Shown here: positions 7,759 to 16,594 of the stretch, piece after piece
Numbering within the stretch: the first letter of the stretch is position 1
Layout: the number at the start of each line of letters is the position of its first letter
Assembly: GCF_021391395.1 (NCBI RefSeq)
Contig: NZ_CP090059.1
Location: 4,201,001 to 4,265,000, forward strand
DNA: 64,000 nucleotides
Origin: Sphingomonas cannabina
GTDB taxonomy: Bacteria; Pseudomonadota; Alphaproteobacteria; Sphingomonadales; Sphingomonadaceae
Reading direction: 5' to 3'
The notes under the pieces: generated by a model
Seen by the model: the letters and a program-made list of their open reading frames with translations, nothing else
What the model was told of the DNA's origin: nothing
The model's database searches: none
Program-made: the position numbers and the translations under genes

Positions 7759-9834
7759 ATGATCTGTAGGCCAGCAATAGCGGCTCTGGCAATGGCCTTG
7801 AGCAGCGTTGCCGCCCCAGCTCAGCCGCCTGAGACGACGGCATTCCTGGCCCGCGCGACGGCCTTCGCCGACCGTCCGGCGATTGCCGTCGGCGTCTCCT
7901 GGTATCCCGAGCAATGGCCCGAGAGCCGCTGGGCGACCGATCTCGACATGATGAAGGCGACCGGCTTCAACACCGTACGCCTCGCCGAATTCGCCTGGAG
8001 CCGGATGGAGCCGGAGGAAGGCAGGTTCGACTTCGCCTGGCTCGACCGGGCGATCGCCGCGGCGGCGCGGCGCGGGTTCATGGTGGTACTCGGCACGCCG
8101 ACCGCCGCGCCGCCGGCGTGGCTTACCCAGAAATACCCCGACACGCTGCGCGTCGACGAGAACGGCCAGCGCGCCGGCCACGGCGGGCGGCGCCACTTCT
8201 CCTTCGCCAGCAGGCGCTACCGCGACTTCGCCCGCCGCATCGCGACCGAGATGGCGAAGCGCTACGGCCACAATCCGGCGGTGGTCGGCTGGCAGATCGA
8301 CAATGAGGTCGGGCCGCCCTCCTTCGATCCCGAATCGGTCGCCGCCTGGCACGCCTTCCTCAAGGCCCGCTACGGCACGATCGACGAGCTCAACCGCCGC
8401 TGGGCCACCGAATATTGGAGCCAGCACTACAACGACTTCGACCAGGTCCCGCTCCACGCCACCGGCCAGCAGAACCCGGGCCTTCTGCTCGACTTCAAGC
8501 ATTTCACCACCGCGACCTGGACCGACTACGTCCAGAACCAGGTCCGTGCGATCCGCCCGCTGATCGACCCGCGTGCCTTCGTCACCACCAACACCATGTT
8601 CTGGAACGCGGGCTTCGACCATTTCGTCATGCACCGCGATCTCGATCTGGCGTCCTGGGACAATTACATCCCGAACGGCCGGCCCGACTGGGTGGCGAAC
8701 GGCGCCAACCACGACCTCGTCCGCGGCTACAAGCAGCGCAACTTCTGGCTGATGGAGACCCAGCCCGGCCGCGTCGACTGGGTGCCGGTCAACCGCGCGC
8801 TCGATCCGGGGCAGGTGCGCGAGCTTGCCTGGCAGTCGGTCGCGCACGGTGCCGACGCGGTGCTCTACTGGCAGTGGCGCCCGGCCGCGAACGGGCAGGA
8901 GACCTATCACGGCGCCATCCTCGGCCAAGACGGCCGGCCCAACCCGATCCAGCCCGAGATCGCCCGCGTCGCGGCCGACCTCACCAGGGCCGCGCCGCTG
9001 CTCGCTGATACCGAGCCGGCGGCGAAGGTGGCGATGATCTTCTCCTACGACAGCCGCTGGGCGATCGACCTGCAGCGCCACCACAAGGACTTCGATCCGA
9101 TCAAGGCGTTCACCGATTTCTACCGGCCGCTGCGGGTGCAGTCGCAGGGAGTGCATGTCCTGCCGGTGGAGGCCGACCTCAAACATTACCCCCTAGTGGT
9201 CGCGCCCGACCTCAACGTGCTGATCGAGACGCAGGCGCAGGGGCTCGAAGCCTATGTCCGGGGCGGCGGCCATCTCGTCCTCGGCCCGCGCTCGGGCATG
9301 AAGGACGACGCCAACGCGCTATGGCCCGAACGCCAGCCGGGCCCGCTCGCGAAGCTGCTCGGCGCGCGGGTCGAGCAGTTCTATGCGCTGGACGAAGGCG
9401 TCGGCATCACTGGCTCGATCGCCGGCACGGCCTCGATCTGGGCCGAGGCGCTGGCGCCGGAGGCGACCGACGTCCGCACCCTCGCCACCTACACCGATCC
9501 CGGCGGATGGCTCGACGGCAAGCCCGCGATCGTGACCCGCAAGGTCGGGCGCGGCAGCATCACCTATGTCGGCGCCTGGCTCGATCCCGACACCATGGCG
9601 AAACTGGCGACAACGTTGCTCGCCGATGCCGGCGTGAAGCCGCTGATCGCCGACGCGCACCCCGACCTCGAGATCGCCGAGCGTACCGGCGCCGGCAAGC
9701 GCGTGCTGATCGTCATCAACCACGGCGCGGTCGCTCATCCGCTCACACCGCCCGCCGGCGCGAAGCCGGCCGGCGGGGACTGGACGAACGGCCAGGTCGC
9801 CGCGCATGGTGTCGCCCTCTTCCAGCTCCCGTAA
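7759..9834 (+). CDS. GH42 beta-galactosidase-type glycoside hydrolase, exported
   Basis: Protein of 691 residues from the ATG at 7759, chosen because AGGAGG lies 5 bases upstream and a signal peptide (about 22 residues ending APAQ) follows directly; an upstream in-frame ATG at 7729 would place charged residues before it. GH42 domains are visible: a TIM barrel with GVSWYPEQWPE, acid/base Glu in GWQIDNE (residue ~183), nucleophile Glu in WLMETQPG (~333), then the trimerization-type and C-terminal beta domains. It would remove beta-galactose, or alpha-L-arabinopyranose as in some GH42 members, from plant side chains. It is followed after 12 bases by an SGNH esterase. Confidence 0.88.
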   Translation: MICRPAIAALAMALSSVAAPAQPPETTAFLARATAFADRPAIAVGVSWYPEQWPESRWATDLDMMKATGFNTVRLAEFAWSRMEPEEGRFDFAWLDRAIAAAARRGFMVVLGTPTAAPPAWLTQKYPDTLRVDENGQRAGHGGRRHFSFASRRYRDFARRIATEMAKRYGHNPAVVGWQIDNEVGPPSFDPESVAAWHAFLKARYGTIDELNRRWATEYWSQHYNDFDQVPLHATGQQNPGLLLDFKHFTTATWTDYVQNQVRAIRPLIDPRAFVTTNTMFWNAGFDHFVMHRDLDLASWDNYIPNGRPDWVANGANHDLVRGYKQRNFWLMETQPGRVDWVPVNRALDPGQVRELAWQSVAHGADAVLYWQWRPAANGQETYHGAILGQDGRPNPIQPEIARVAADLTRAAPLLADTEPAAKVAMIFSYDSRWAIDLQRHHKDFDPIKAFTDFYRPLRVQSQGVHVLPVEADLKHYPLVVAPDLNVLIETQAQGLEAYVRGGGHLVLGPRSGMKDDANALWPERQPGPLAKLLGARVEQFYALDEGVGITGSIAGTASIWAEALAPEATDVRTLATYTDPGGWLDGKPAIVTRKVGRGSITYVGAWLDPDTMAKLATTLLADAGVKPLIADAHPDLEIAERTGAGKRVLIVINHGAVAHPLTPPAGAKPAGGDWTNGQVAAHGVALFQLP

Positions 9835-9846
9835 CAAGGATCGTCG

Positions 9847-11058
9847 ATGAAGCCTCTCCGCCTGGCTCCGGCTCTTATCGGCCTGCTCGCGCTCACCGCC
9901 GCCCACGCCGCCGTGCCCCAGCATTGGGTGCCGGGTTGGACCTCCTCGCCGATCGGCTATGAGCCGGATATCCGCGACGGCCTCGGCCGCCCGTTCAAGG
10001 ACGAGACGGTGCGCCAGGAGGTCCGCGCGGGCATCGCCGGCACCACGATCCGCATCCGCTTCACCAACGAGCTGTCGGACGTGCCGCTTCGCATCGGCGC
10101 CGCTTCGATCCTGCGGCTCGACGAGGCGGGGAAGCCGGTTCCCGGCAGCCTCCGCCCGCTGACCTTCAGCGGGGCCCGCGACGTCCGCGTGCCGACGCAT
10201 GCGCCGTTGCTGTCGGACCCGATCGCCTATCCGGTGAAGGCCGGCGAGCGCCTCGCCGTCTCGGTCCATTTTCCCGACGAGGCCGCGCCGCCCGCCCATG
10301 CCCAGATGGTCGACGTCGCGGCCGGCGATGCGACCGGCGCTCTCGACCTGCCCTCGCCCCGCCGCGCCCGGGCCTCCGGCATCGTCAGCGCGGTCGACGT
10401 GGTGAGCCCGGCGGCCTCGCGCGTGCTGGTGGCGTTCGGCGATTCGATCACCGAGGGCGCCGGCGCCACGCCGGGCAAGGCGATGAGCTGGCCCGATCAG
10501 CTCGGCCGAATGCTCGCGGCGAGCCCGCGAGGCCGCTGCTGGGCGGTCGCCAACCAGGGCATCAGCGGCAACCGCCTGCTCAGCGAAGGGCGCGGCCCCA
10601 ACGCACTGTCGCGCTTCGACCGCGACGTGCTGTCGGTGCCCGGCGCCACCCATGTCGTGATCCTCGAAGGCATCAACGACATCGGCAAGGTCAAGGACCC
10701 GGCGAAGGACTGGCAGGCCCCCGCCGACAAGCTGATCGCCGCCTATGAGCAGCTCCTCGCCCGCGCGCACGCCCGCGGCCTTAAGGTGATCTTCGGCACG
10801 CTGCTGCCCTATGAGGGCGCCGGCTATGCCTCGCCCGACGGCGAGCAGCGCCGTGAGACCCTCAACCGCTGGCTGCGCGCCAATGCCAAGCGTTTCGACG
10901 GCCTGATCGACTTCGACGCGGCGATGCAGGAGCCCGGTCAGCCGACCGTGATGCGCCTTGCCGAGCAGATCGGCGATCATCTCCACCCCAACGACGCGGG
11001 CTACACGACGATGGCGAAGACCGCGCTGCCGGTGGTGCTGGCGCAGGGGTGCCGGTGA
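9847..11058 (+). CDS. SGNH/GDSL-family esterase, secreted
   Basis: Protein of 403 residues with an N-terminal signal peptide (about 21 residues, ending AHA). The C-terminal half is an SGNH hydrolase: GDSIT near residue 198 (nucleophile Ser), GISGNR, GIND, and the DHLHPND block near 377-383 with the catalytic Asp/His pair. The N-terminal ~180 residues form a beta-rich accessory domain found in secreted GDSL proteins. In this context it probably removes acetyl or other ester groups from plant glycans so that the glycosidases can act. It shares an operon with GH42. The specific ester is not known. Confidence 0.85.
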   Translation: MKPLRLAPALIGLLALTAAHAAVPQHWVPGWTSSPIGYEPDIRDGLGRPFKDETVRQEVRAGIAGTTIRIRFTNELSDVPLRIGAASILRLDEAGKPVPGSLRPLTFSGARDVRVPTHAPLLSDPIAYPVKAGERLAVSVHFPDEAAPPAHAQMVDVAAGDATGALDLPSPRRARASGIVSAVDVVSPAASRVLVAFGDSITEGAGATPGKAMSWPDQLGRMLAASPRGRCWAVANQGISGNRLLSEGRGPNALSRFDRDVLSVPGATHVVILEGINDIGKVKDPAKDWQAPADKLIAAYEQLLARAHARGLKVIFGTLLPYEGAGYASPDGEQRRETLNRWLRANAKRFDGLIDFDAAMQEPGQPTVMRLAEQIGDHLHPNDAGYTTMAKTALPVVLAQGCR

Positions 11059-11070
11059 TCCTGAAGCGGA

Positions 11071-11170
11071 TTCGATCAGCGTGAATCCGTTCCCCGGCGA
11101 AGGCCGGGGCCCAGTCGCGAACGGTTTGAGACTGGGCCCCGGCCTTCGCCGGGGAACAGCTGCTTCAAGC
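11071..11170. repeat. Palindromic repeat, copy 1 of a pair flanking the GH5-like gene
   Basis: The core 11089-11157 is an inverted repeat with 27-base arms (gttccccggcgaaggccggg and its complement) around a short variable loop. The flanks ggattcg-cagc-tgaatcc and agctgcttcaagcc are also shared with the copy at 13414-13519, in the same orientation. It lies between convergent genes and could form a terminator hairpin. Confidence 0.9.
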
Positions 11171-11196
11171 CGAAGCCGATCCGGATCGATCCTACG

Positions 11197-13554
11197 CTAC
11201 CGCACCACCCGGATCAGGTAGCTCGTCGTCGCGGGCTTGCCGACCGCGATCTCCCAGCCCGGCTCGATCATCTTGCCCTTGATCTCCGGCCCGATCGGCC
11301 GCGCCGATCCGTCGAGCGGCTGGGCGAACACGCCGACCGCGCCCTCCAGGTCCTTGAGCTGGATCCACCCGGTGATCGGCTCGATCAGCGTCGGCGCGGT
11401 GCCCCAGTTGGTCAGCATCGCGCGCCGTTCGTCCCAGACCTGGCCGCTGTTCTCGACCTTGCCGGTCGTGGTGAGCAGCATCCGGTTCGACAGGCTGAGC
11501 GGCCTGCCGTCCAGCGACGACAGGGTGATCGTCGCGAAACGGTTGCGGATGTCGGCGGCGAGGTGGCGCGTCTGCACCTTGGCGTTGGCGCTGACGAACC
11601 CGACCAGCGCCTGGCTCAGCGGCGTGTCGATCGTCACCAGCCCGTCCTTGCCGCCCTGGGTACGCCAGCTGAGCTCGCCGGTATCCGACACGATCGGGTT
11701 CATCGGCGGCAGCGGCGCCGGCAGGCGCGGCTTGCAGTCGAGGCACGAGACCCGCGAGCCGTGGACCAGCGGGATCGTCATGTCGAAGCCGGGCGTGTAA
11801 TAGGGCATCGCCGCACGCGGCAGCCGCGAGGCCTCGCTGATCTGGTCGGTCGAATAGGACCGCGTCAGCACCTCCTTCGCCGCCGACACGTCGCCGCGCA
11901 GGAACAGCATCGCCCCCGCCGGCATCTGCGCCATCTTCACCGGATCGAGCGTCATGTCGAAATGGTCGCCGATCATCGGCTTCCACTGGCCGGCGATCTT
12001 GGTCTCGAAGGTGTAGAAGAAGATGCCGTCCCAGTCCTGCAGCGCCGCATAGGACGCCAGGATCGGGATCATCTCCGATCCATAGTCGCTGGGATAGGGG
12101 TGGTTGACCTCGCTCACCGTGAACGGCTTGCCGACCGTCGCCGAGCGGGCGAGCTTCTGGATGATCGACAGCTCGGGGCTGTTCACCATCGGCTCGTTGC
12201 GGCGGCCGTAGATGGCGGGGTGCTGCCAATAGACGTGCGCGTCCATGATGTCGGACTTCACCGCGGTGCGCATCAGCGGCTGGTTGGCGATGAAATAGGT
12301 GTGGTCCGCCATCGGGATGATCGGCGACTTCACCCCGACCTCGTCCTTCAGGAACCGCTTCATCTCGGCGTGGAAGTCGATCTCGACCTGCGTCAGGAAG
12401 CCGAGCTCGGCATCGAGCCTGAGCCGCGGCGCCTCGGGATGGTCGCCGCGGCGCATGAACGGGATCGGCTGCCCCTCGGCGACGCCCGCCATCCGGCGCA
12501 GCTCGGCCACTTCGGCCGGCTTGCGGTTCTTCGCCAGCCAGTCGTTGTACATCCCGACCAGCAGCGCCTGATAGTGCGGCGTCATGTCGAGCTGGATGTT
12601 CGCCCCGCCCGGCACGCGCTCGCCACGCAGCCAGTTGCGCATCCAGAATTCGAGCAGCGAATTCTCGTTCACCACTTCGACGATCACCACCGCCGGATCG
12701 TCGGCGTAGCGCAGCTTGGTATAGGGATTGAGGTGGCCGAGCAGCTGCTTCGCATATTCCTTCTGCGCGGCGATCAGCTCGGGGCCGAAATAGGTGAAGG
12801 CCTTGGCCGGACCGAGCAGCTCGGCGTCGGGGATGCCGTCGCCGGCCTTGTAGCGGCGGCCGACGTTCAGGTTGAAGTCGACGTAGATGCCGTTCTTCTT
12901 GAGCTCGGCGATCCAATAGTCGAGCCGGTCGAGCCGCTCGGCGTTGAACGCGCCCCGGCTGGACTGCTGATCCCAGCGGATCAGCCCGCGCGGCGCATGG
13001 GTGAAAGGCCCGGCGGTCGGCGAGACCTCCTCGCCCGCGTTGCGGATCGGGTTCACCGTGTCGGGCATGTCGAGGAAATGCAGCCGCACGCAATTGACCC
13101 CGAGCCGCGCCAGCGCGGCGGCATAGGTCACGGCATCCTCGTGCGACGGAATCTCCTCCGATCCCACCGCCCAGCCGGTCATGTTGACGCCCCAGCAGCG
13201 GAAACGCTTGCCGTCCGGGCGGTAGAGATGGCCGTCCCTCGCCTGGATGAAGCCGTATTTCCCGGCCGGCCCATCCAGCAGGAAACGGGCGTCGGCGGCG
13301 GAATCGACCCTCAGCTCATGGTTGACCGGAAAGGGCTGGAGCGGAATGTCTTGCGCAAGCGACGGCGCTGCGGCGAACAGCGCGCACGCCGCCGAGAGGA
13401 CGCGCCTTAGAGTCGGATTCGGCCAGCATGAATCCGTTCCCCGGCGAAGGCCGGGGCCCAGTTTCGAACCGCTCGCAACTGGGCCCCGGCCTTCGCCGGG
13501 GAACAGCTGCTTCAAGCCGGATGGATCAAATTCCAGCCGTTGCCCTCGACTCAT
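11197..13554 (-). CDS. Clan GH-A (GH5-like) glycoside hydrolase, start codon uncertain
   Basis: Large secreted TIM-barrel glycosidase. From the signal-like segment LRRVLSAACALFAAAPSLA the mature part is about 720 residues. CWGVNMTGW and NCVRLHFLD are early barrel strands, VVNENS carries the likely acid/base Glu and TVSEVNHP the likely nucleophile Glu, followed by a beta-rich C-terminal domain. I cannot assign a numbered family or substrate. No ATG, GTG or TTG is in frame next to the signal segment. The nearest in-frame starts are TTG at 13515 and ATG at 13554, both beyond a palindromic repeat (13436-13504), so the N-terminus as written is partly repeat-encoded. It is last in a probable glcDEF-GH29-GH5-like run. 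Confidence 0.75.
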   Translation of the reverse strand: MSRGQRLEFDPSGLKQLFPGEGRGPVASGSKLGPGLRRGTDSCWPNPTLRRVLSAACALFAAAPSLAQDIPLQPFPVNHELRVDSAADARFLLDGPAGKYGFIQARDGHLYRPDGKRFRCWGVNMTGWAVGSEEIPSHEDAVTYAAALARLGVNCVRLHFLDMPDTVNPIRNAGEEVSPTAGPFTHAPRGLIRWDQQSSRGAFNAERLDRLDYWIAELKKNGIYVDFNLNVGRRYKAGDGIPDAELLGPAKAFTYFGPELIAAQKEYAKQLLGHLNPYTKLRYADDPAVVIVEVVNENSLLEFWMRNWLRGERVPGGANIQLDMTPHYQALLVGMYNDWLAKNRKPAEVAELRRMAGVAEGQPIPFMRRGDHPEAPRLRLDAELGFLTQVEIDFHAEMKRFLKDEVGVKSPIIPMADHTYFIANQPLMRTAVKSDIMDAHVYWQHPAIYGRRNEPMVNSPELSIIQKLARSATVGKPFTVSEVNHPYPSDYGSEMIPILASYAALQDWDGIFFYTFETKIAGQWKPMIGDHFDMTLDPVKMAQMPAGAMLFLRGDVSAAKEVLTRSYSTDQISEASRLPRAAMPYYTPGFDMTIPLVHGSRVSCLDCKPRLPAPLPPMNPIVSDTGELSWRTQGGKDGLVTIDTPLSQALVGFVSANAKVQTRHLAADIRNRFATITLSSLDGRPLSLSNRMLLTTTGKVENSGQVWDERRAMLTNWGTAPTLIEPITGWIQLKDLEGAVGVFAQPLDGSARPIGPEIKGKMIEPGWEIAVGKPATTSYLIRVVR
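13414..13519. repeat. Palindromic repeat, copy 2, overlapping the start of the GH5-like gene
   Basis: The core 13436-13504 is the same inverted repeat as at 11089-11157, with arms identical and only the loop differing, and with matching flanks on both sides in the same orientation. It lies immediately upstream of the signal-peptide codons of the GH5-like gene and is open in that gene's reading frame. Confidence 0.9.
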
Positions 13555-13616
13555 CGCCCCCTCCTATTCTGTCGATCTTCGGCGACGCGCCGATGCCAGG
13601 CGCGCAATCTCCCGGC

Positions 13617-15227
13617 TCAGCGCGTCCTGATCTTGAGTGCGTAGGGGAAGGCGCCGTCGCCGACCGCCGGCAAGGTGACCTCGAGCCCCTTGGGCGTCTG
13701 CTTCCAGCTGATCCGGCCCCCGCCGAGCAGCTCGATGCTCTTGATCGGCGCGTCGAGATAGGGCGTGCCGGCGTAGAGCGTCTTGACCAGCACCCGCCCA
13801 TCCTTCGGCCGCGAGAGGCCGAGTGCGTAGAGCGCATCGCCCTTGGTGGTGAAGCGGATGTCGGCCGGGGTGAAGCCCTTCACCGCCGACTCCTCGACCT
13901 GCCCGCCGACGCGGACCTGGCCCGACTTGGTCGGCCCCTCGCCGAAATATTTGAACGGCCGCGTGCCGTAGATCGCCTCGCCGTTGACCTTGAGCCAGCC
14001 GCCCATGCCGCGCAGCACCGTCGCGATCTCGTCGGGGATGGTGCCGTCGGCCTTGGGCCCGACGTTGAGCAGCAGATTGCCGTTCTTGCTGACGATGTCG
14101 ATCAGGTCGGCCACCAGCGACGGCGCGGTGCGGTAGGTGTCGTTCCGGGCATAGCCCCAGCTGTGCACGCTGACCGAGGTGTCCGACTGCCAGGGCGTGA
14201 GCTTCAGCGCATCCGTCTTGCCGCGCTCCATGTCGAACAGCGCGCTGCCCTCGGCGAACTGCGAACCCTTGTAGGCGATGATGCCCTGCTCGTGCCGCGC
14301 GGCCGAGCGGTTGTAGTAATAGGCGGCGGTGTCGCGCATCAGCGGTGCGAACATCGGCGCCGAGGTCCACCAGTCGAAATAGATGAGCTCGGGCCGGTAT
14401 TTGTCGATCAGTTCGGTGGTGCGCGCCATCCAGTCGTTCAGGAACGCCTTGTTCGGCGGCATCCAGTTCTGGAGCGAATCGCTGTCCGGCCAGGTCGTCG
14501 GCGCGTCGGCGGGAAGGCCGGTCGGCGCCGCTGGGCCGTAGAGGCCGGCGTACTTCGGATCGTTGACGTCCGAATCATAGGTGCGGCCCACATGGTACCA
14601 CCACCAATGCTCCGCGCGGTGGGAGGAGAGGCCGAAGTGCATGCCCGTCGCCCGCGCCGCCTCGGCGATCAGCCCGACCACGTCGCGATGCGGCCCCATG
14701 TCCGCCGCGTCCCATTCGGTGAGGTCGGAGGCGTACATCGCGAAGCCGTCGCAATGCTCGGCGACCGGCACGACGTAGCGCGCGCCGGCGTCGGAGAAGA
14801 GCTGGACCCAGGCGGCGGGATCGAACTTCTCCGCCTTGAACTGAGGAATGAAGTCCTTGTAGCCGAACTTCGACTGCGGGCCGTAGGTCTTGACGTGGTG
14901 CTCGTAGGCGGCGTTGCCCGGCACGTACATGTTGCGCGAATACCATTCGTTCGCGAACGCCGGCACCGAATAGACGCCCCAGTGGATGAAGATGCCGAAC
15001 TTGGCGTCGCGGAACCATTCCGGCGTGCGATAGCCCTGGCGCAGCGAATCCCAGTCGGACTTGAACGGCCCCTGCGCGACGCCCGCCTGCACCTCGCGCA
15101 GCTTCGCATCGACCTTAGCCTGGTAGCCCGGCACCTCGGCTGCCGCCGGTGCCGCGACCGCCAGCGCAAGCAGCGATGCCGACATCGCGGCCATGCGCCC
15201 GATCGAACCCTTGATCCCGGCCATCAA
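13617..15227 (-). CDS. GH29 alpha-L-fucosidase, secreted
   Basis: Protein of 536 residues with a signal peptide ending near PAAAE (residue ~31). GH29 features: WFRDAKFGIFIHWGVYSVPAF at the barrel start, EHCDGFAMY, SSHRAEHWWWY, the nucleophile Asp in LIYFDWW near residue 284, and NGNLLLNVGPKADGTIP before a C-terminal beta-sandwich. It would release alpha-L-fucose from plant side chains; rhamnogalacturonan II carries fucose and 2-O-methyl-fucose, but the exact linkage is unknown. It lies 77 bases downstream of glcF on the same strand. An AT-rich patch in that gap (near 15285-15305) may hold its own promoter. Confidence 0.88.
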   Translation of the reverse strand: MMAGIKGSIGRMAAMSASLLALAVAAPAAAEVPGYQAKVDAKLREVQAGVAQGPFKSDWDSLRQGYRTPEWFRDAKFGIFIHWGVYSVPAFANEWYSRNMYVPGNAAYEHHVKTYGPQSKFGYKDFIPQFKAEKFDPAAWVQLFSDAGARYVVPVAEHCDGFAMYASDLTEWDAADMGPHRDVVGLIAEAARATGMHFGLSSHRAEHWWWYHVGRTYDSDVNDPKYAGLYGPAAPTGLPADAPTTWPDSDSLQNWMPPNKAFLNDWMARTTELIDKYRPELIYFDWWTSAPMFAPLMRDTAAYYYNRSAARHEQGIIAYKGSQFAEGSALFDMERGKTDALKLTPWQSDTSVSVHSWGYARNDTYRTAPSLVADLIDIVSKNGNLLLNVGPKADGTIPDEIATVLRGMGGWLKVNGEAIYGTRPFKYFGEGPTKSGQVRVGGQVEESAVKGFTPADIRFTTKGDALYALGLSRPKDGRVLVKTLYAGTPYLDAPIKSIELLGGGRISWKQTPKGLEVTLPAVGDGAFPYALKIRTR

Positions 15228-15304
15228 CGCCTCTCCCCCGCTTGTGCTTTCGCTATCGTTAGCCGGGTAAGGAAGGCCGGATCAACAAAAATCCTATAAT
15301 CACA

Positions 15305-16591
15305 CTAATTCATTGCCGCCGGCTTCGGCCCGCCGGTCGCCCAGTCGAGCAGCTCGACGGTATGGACCACCGGAATCGCCGCCCGCTGCCCGATCTGCAC
15401 CGCGCAGCCGATGTTGCCGGTGGCGATCACGTCGGCATCGAGCCGGGCGAGGTTCGCCGCCTTGCGGTCGCCGAGCTTCCCGGCGATCTCAGGCTGGAGG
15501 ATGTTGTAGGTCCCGGCCGAGCCGCAGCAGAGATGCGCCTCCACCGGCGTGCGCACGACATAGCCGGCGTCGGCGAGCAGCCGCTTCGGCGCCTCGGTGA
15601 CCTTCTGGCCATGCTGGAGCGAGCAGGCGGCGTGATAGGCGACCGTCAGCCCGTGCCCGTCGCCGGCGGGCAGCTCCGCCTCGACCAGCAGCTCGCTCAC
15701 GTCCTTCGCCAGCGCCGACACCCGCGCCGCCTTGTCGGCATAGGCGGGGTCCTCGCGCAGCATGAAGCCATAGTCCTTGATCGTGGTGCCGCAGCCCGAG
15801 GTGGTGATGACGATCGCGTCGAGCCCGCCGTCCTCGATCAGCGCGGTCCAGGCGTCGACGTTGCGGCGCGCGGCGGCGAGGCTCGCGGCGTCCTTGCCCA
15901 TGTGATGGACCAGCGCGCCGCAGCAGCCCTCGCCGGGCGCGAACGTCACGTCATAGCCGGCGCGGTTGAGCAGCCGTACCGTCGCCGCGCGAATCTCGGG
16001 ACGCAGCACCGGCTCGGCGCAGCCCTGCATCAGCGCGACGCGGCCGCGCGCCTGCGGCGCCGGCGAGGGTGCGTCGGAGGGAGCGGGCGGCACCCGATTC
16101 GGCGCCAGCGCCAGCATCGCCGCCATCGGCTTGAGCGCGGCGATGCGCTCGACCAGCGGCGTCGCCGGCCGCGCGAGCCGGGCCAGGGCGAGCGCGAGCC
16201 GGAACCGCCCCTGATAGGGCAGCACCTGGGCCAGCAGCGTGCGGAACAGCCGCTCGCGCAACGGCCGGCGATAGCGCTCCTCGATATAGGCGCGGGCGTG
16301 GTCGACCAGGTGCATGTAGTTCACGCCGGACGGGCAGGTGGTCATGCACGACAGGCAGGAGAGACAGCGGTCGATGTGCTTGACGATCTCCGCGGTCGGC
16401 TCGCGCTCGTTCTCGAGCATGTCCTTCATCAGGTAGATGCGGCCGCGCGGGCTGTCGAGCTCGTCGCCGAGCAGGACATAGGTCGGGCAGGTCGCGGTGC
16501 AGAAGCCGCAATGCACGCATTTGCGGATCACCGCCTCGGACGCGGCCATCGCCGGATCGGCGAGCTGTTCGGGGGAGAAATGGGTCTGCAT
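15305..16591 (-). CDS. glcF: Glycolate oxidase iron-sulfur subunit GlcF
   Basis: Electron-transfer subunit of the membrane-associated glycolate oxidase, passing electrons from the flavin subunits to the respiratory chain. The 428 residues contain two [4Fe-4S] ferredoxin motifs, CVHCGFCTATCP (Cys25, 28, 31, 35) and CLSCLSCMTTCP (Cys76, 79, 82, 86). Two cysteine-rich CCG-type segments follow (EGCCGALVHHMG and HLCCGSAGTYN). Length is usual for GlcF. It follows glcE after 3 bases. In this cluster it likely disposes of glycolate released by the RLP reaction. D-lactate dehydrogenase-type complexes are related, but the D-E-F order favors glycolate oxidase. Confidence 0.9.
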   Translation of the reverse strand: MQTHFSPEQLADPAMAASEAVIRKCVHCGFCTATCPTYVLLGDELDSPRGRIYLMKDMLENEREPTAEIVKHIDRCLSCLSCMTTCPSGVNYMHLVDHARAYIEERYRRPLRERLFRTLLAQVLPYQGRFRLALALARLARPATPLVERIAALKPMAAMLALAPNRVPPAPSDAPSPAPQARGRVALMQGCAEPVLRPEIRAATVRLLNRAGYDVTFAPGEGCCGALVHHMGKDAASLAAARRNVDAWTALIEDGGLDAIVITTSGCGTTIKDYGFMLREDPAYADKAARVSALAKDVSELLVEAELPAGDGHGLTVAYHAACSLQHGQKVTEAPKRLLADAGYVVRTPVEAHLCCGSAGTYNILQPEIAGKLGDRKAANLARLDADVIATGNIGCAVQIGQRAAIPVVHTVELLDWATGGPKPAAMN

Positions 16592-16594
16592 GGC

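Noticed and set aside
7754..7762. Third NanR-type operator before the GH42 gene
   Set aside because: Only tggtatgat, overlapping the ribosome site and start codon, with no second GGTATR hexamer.
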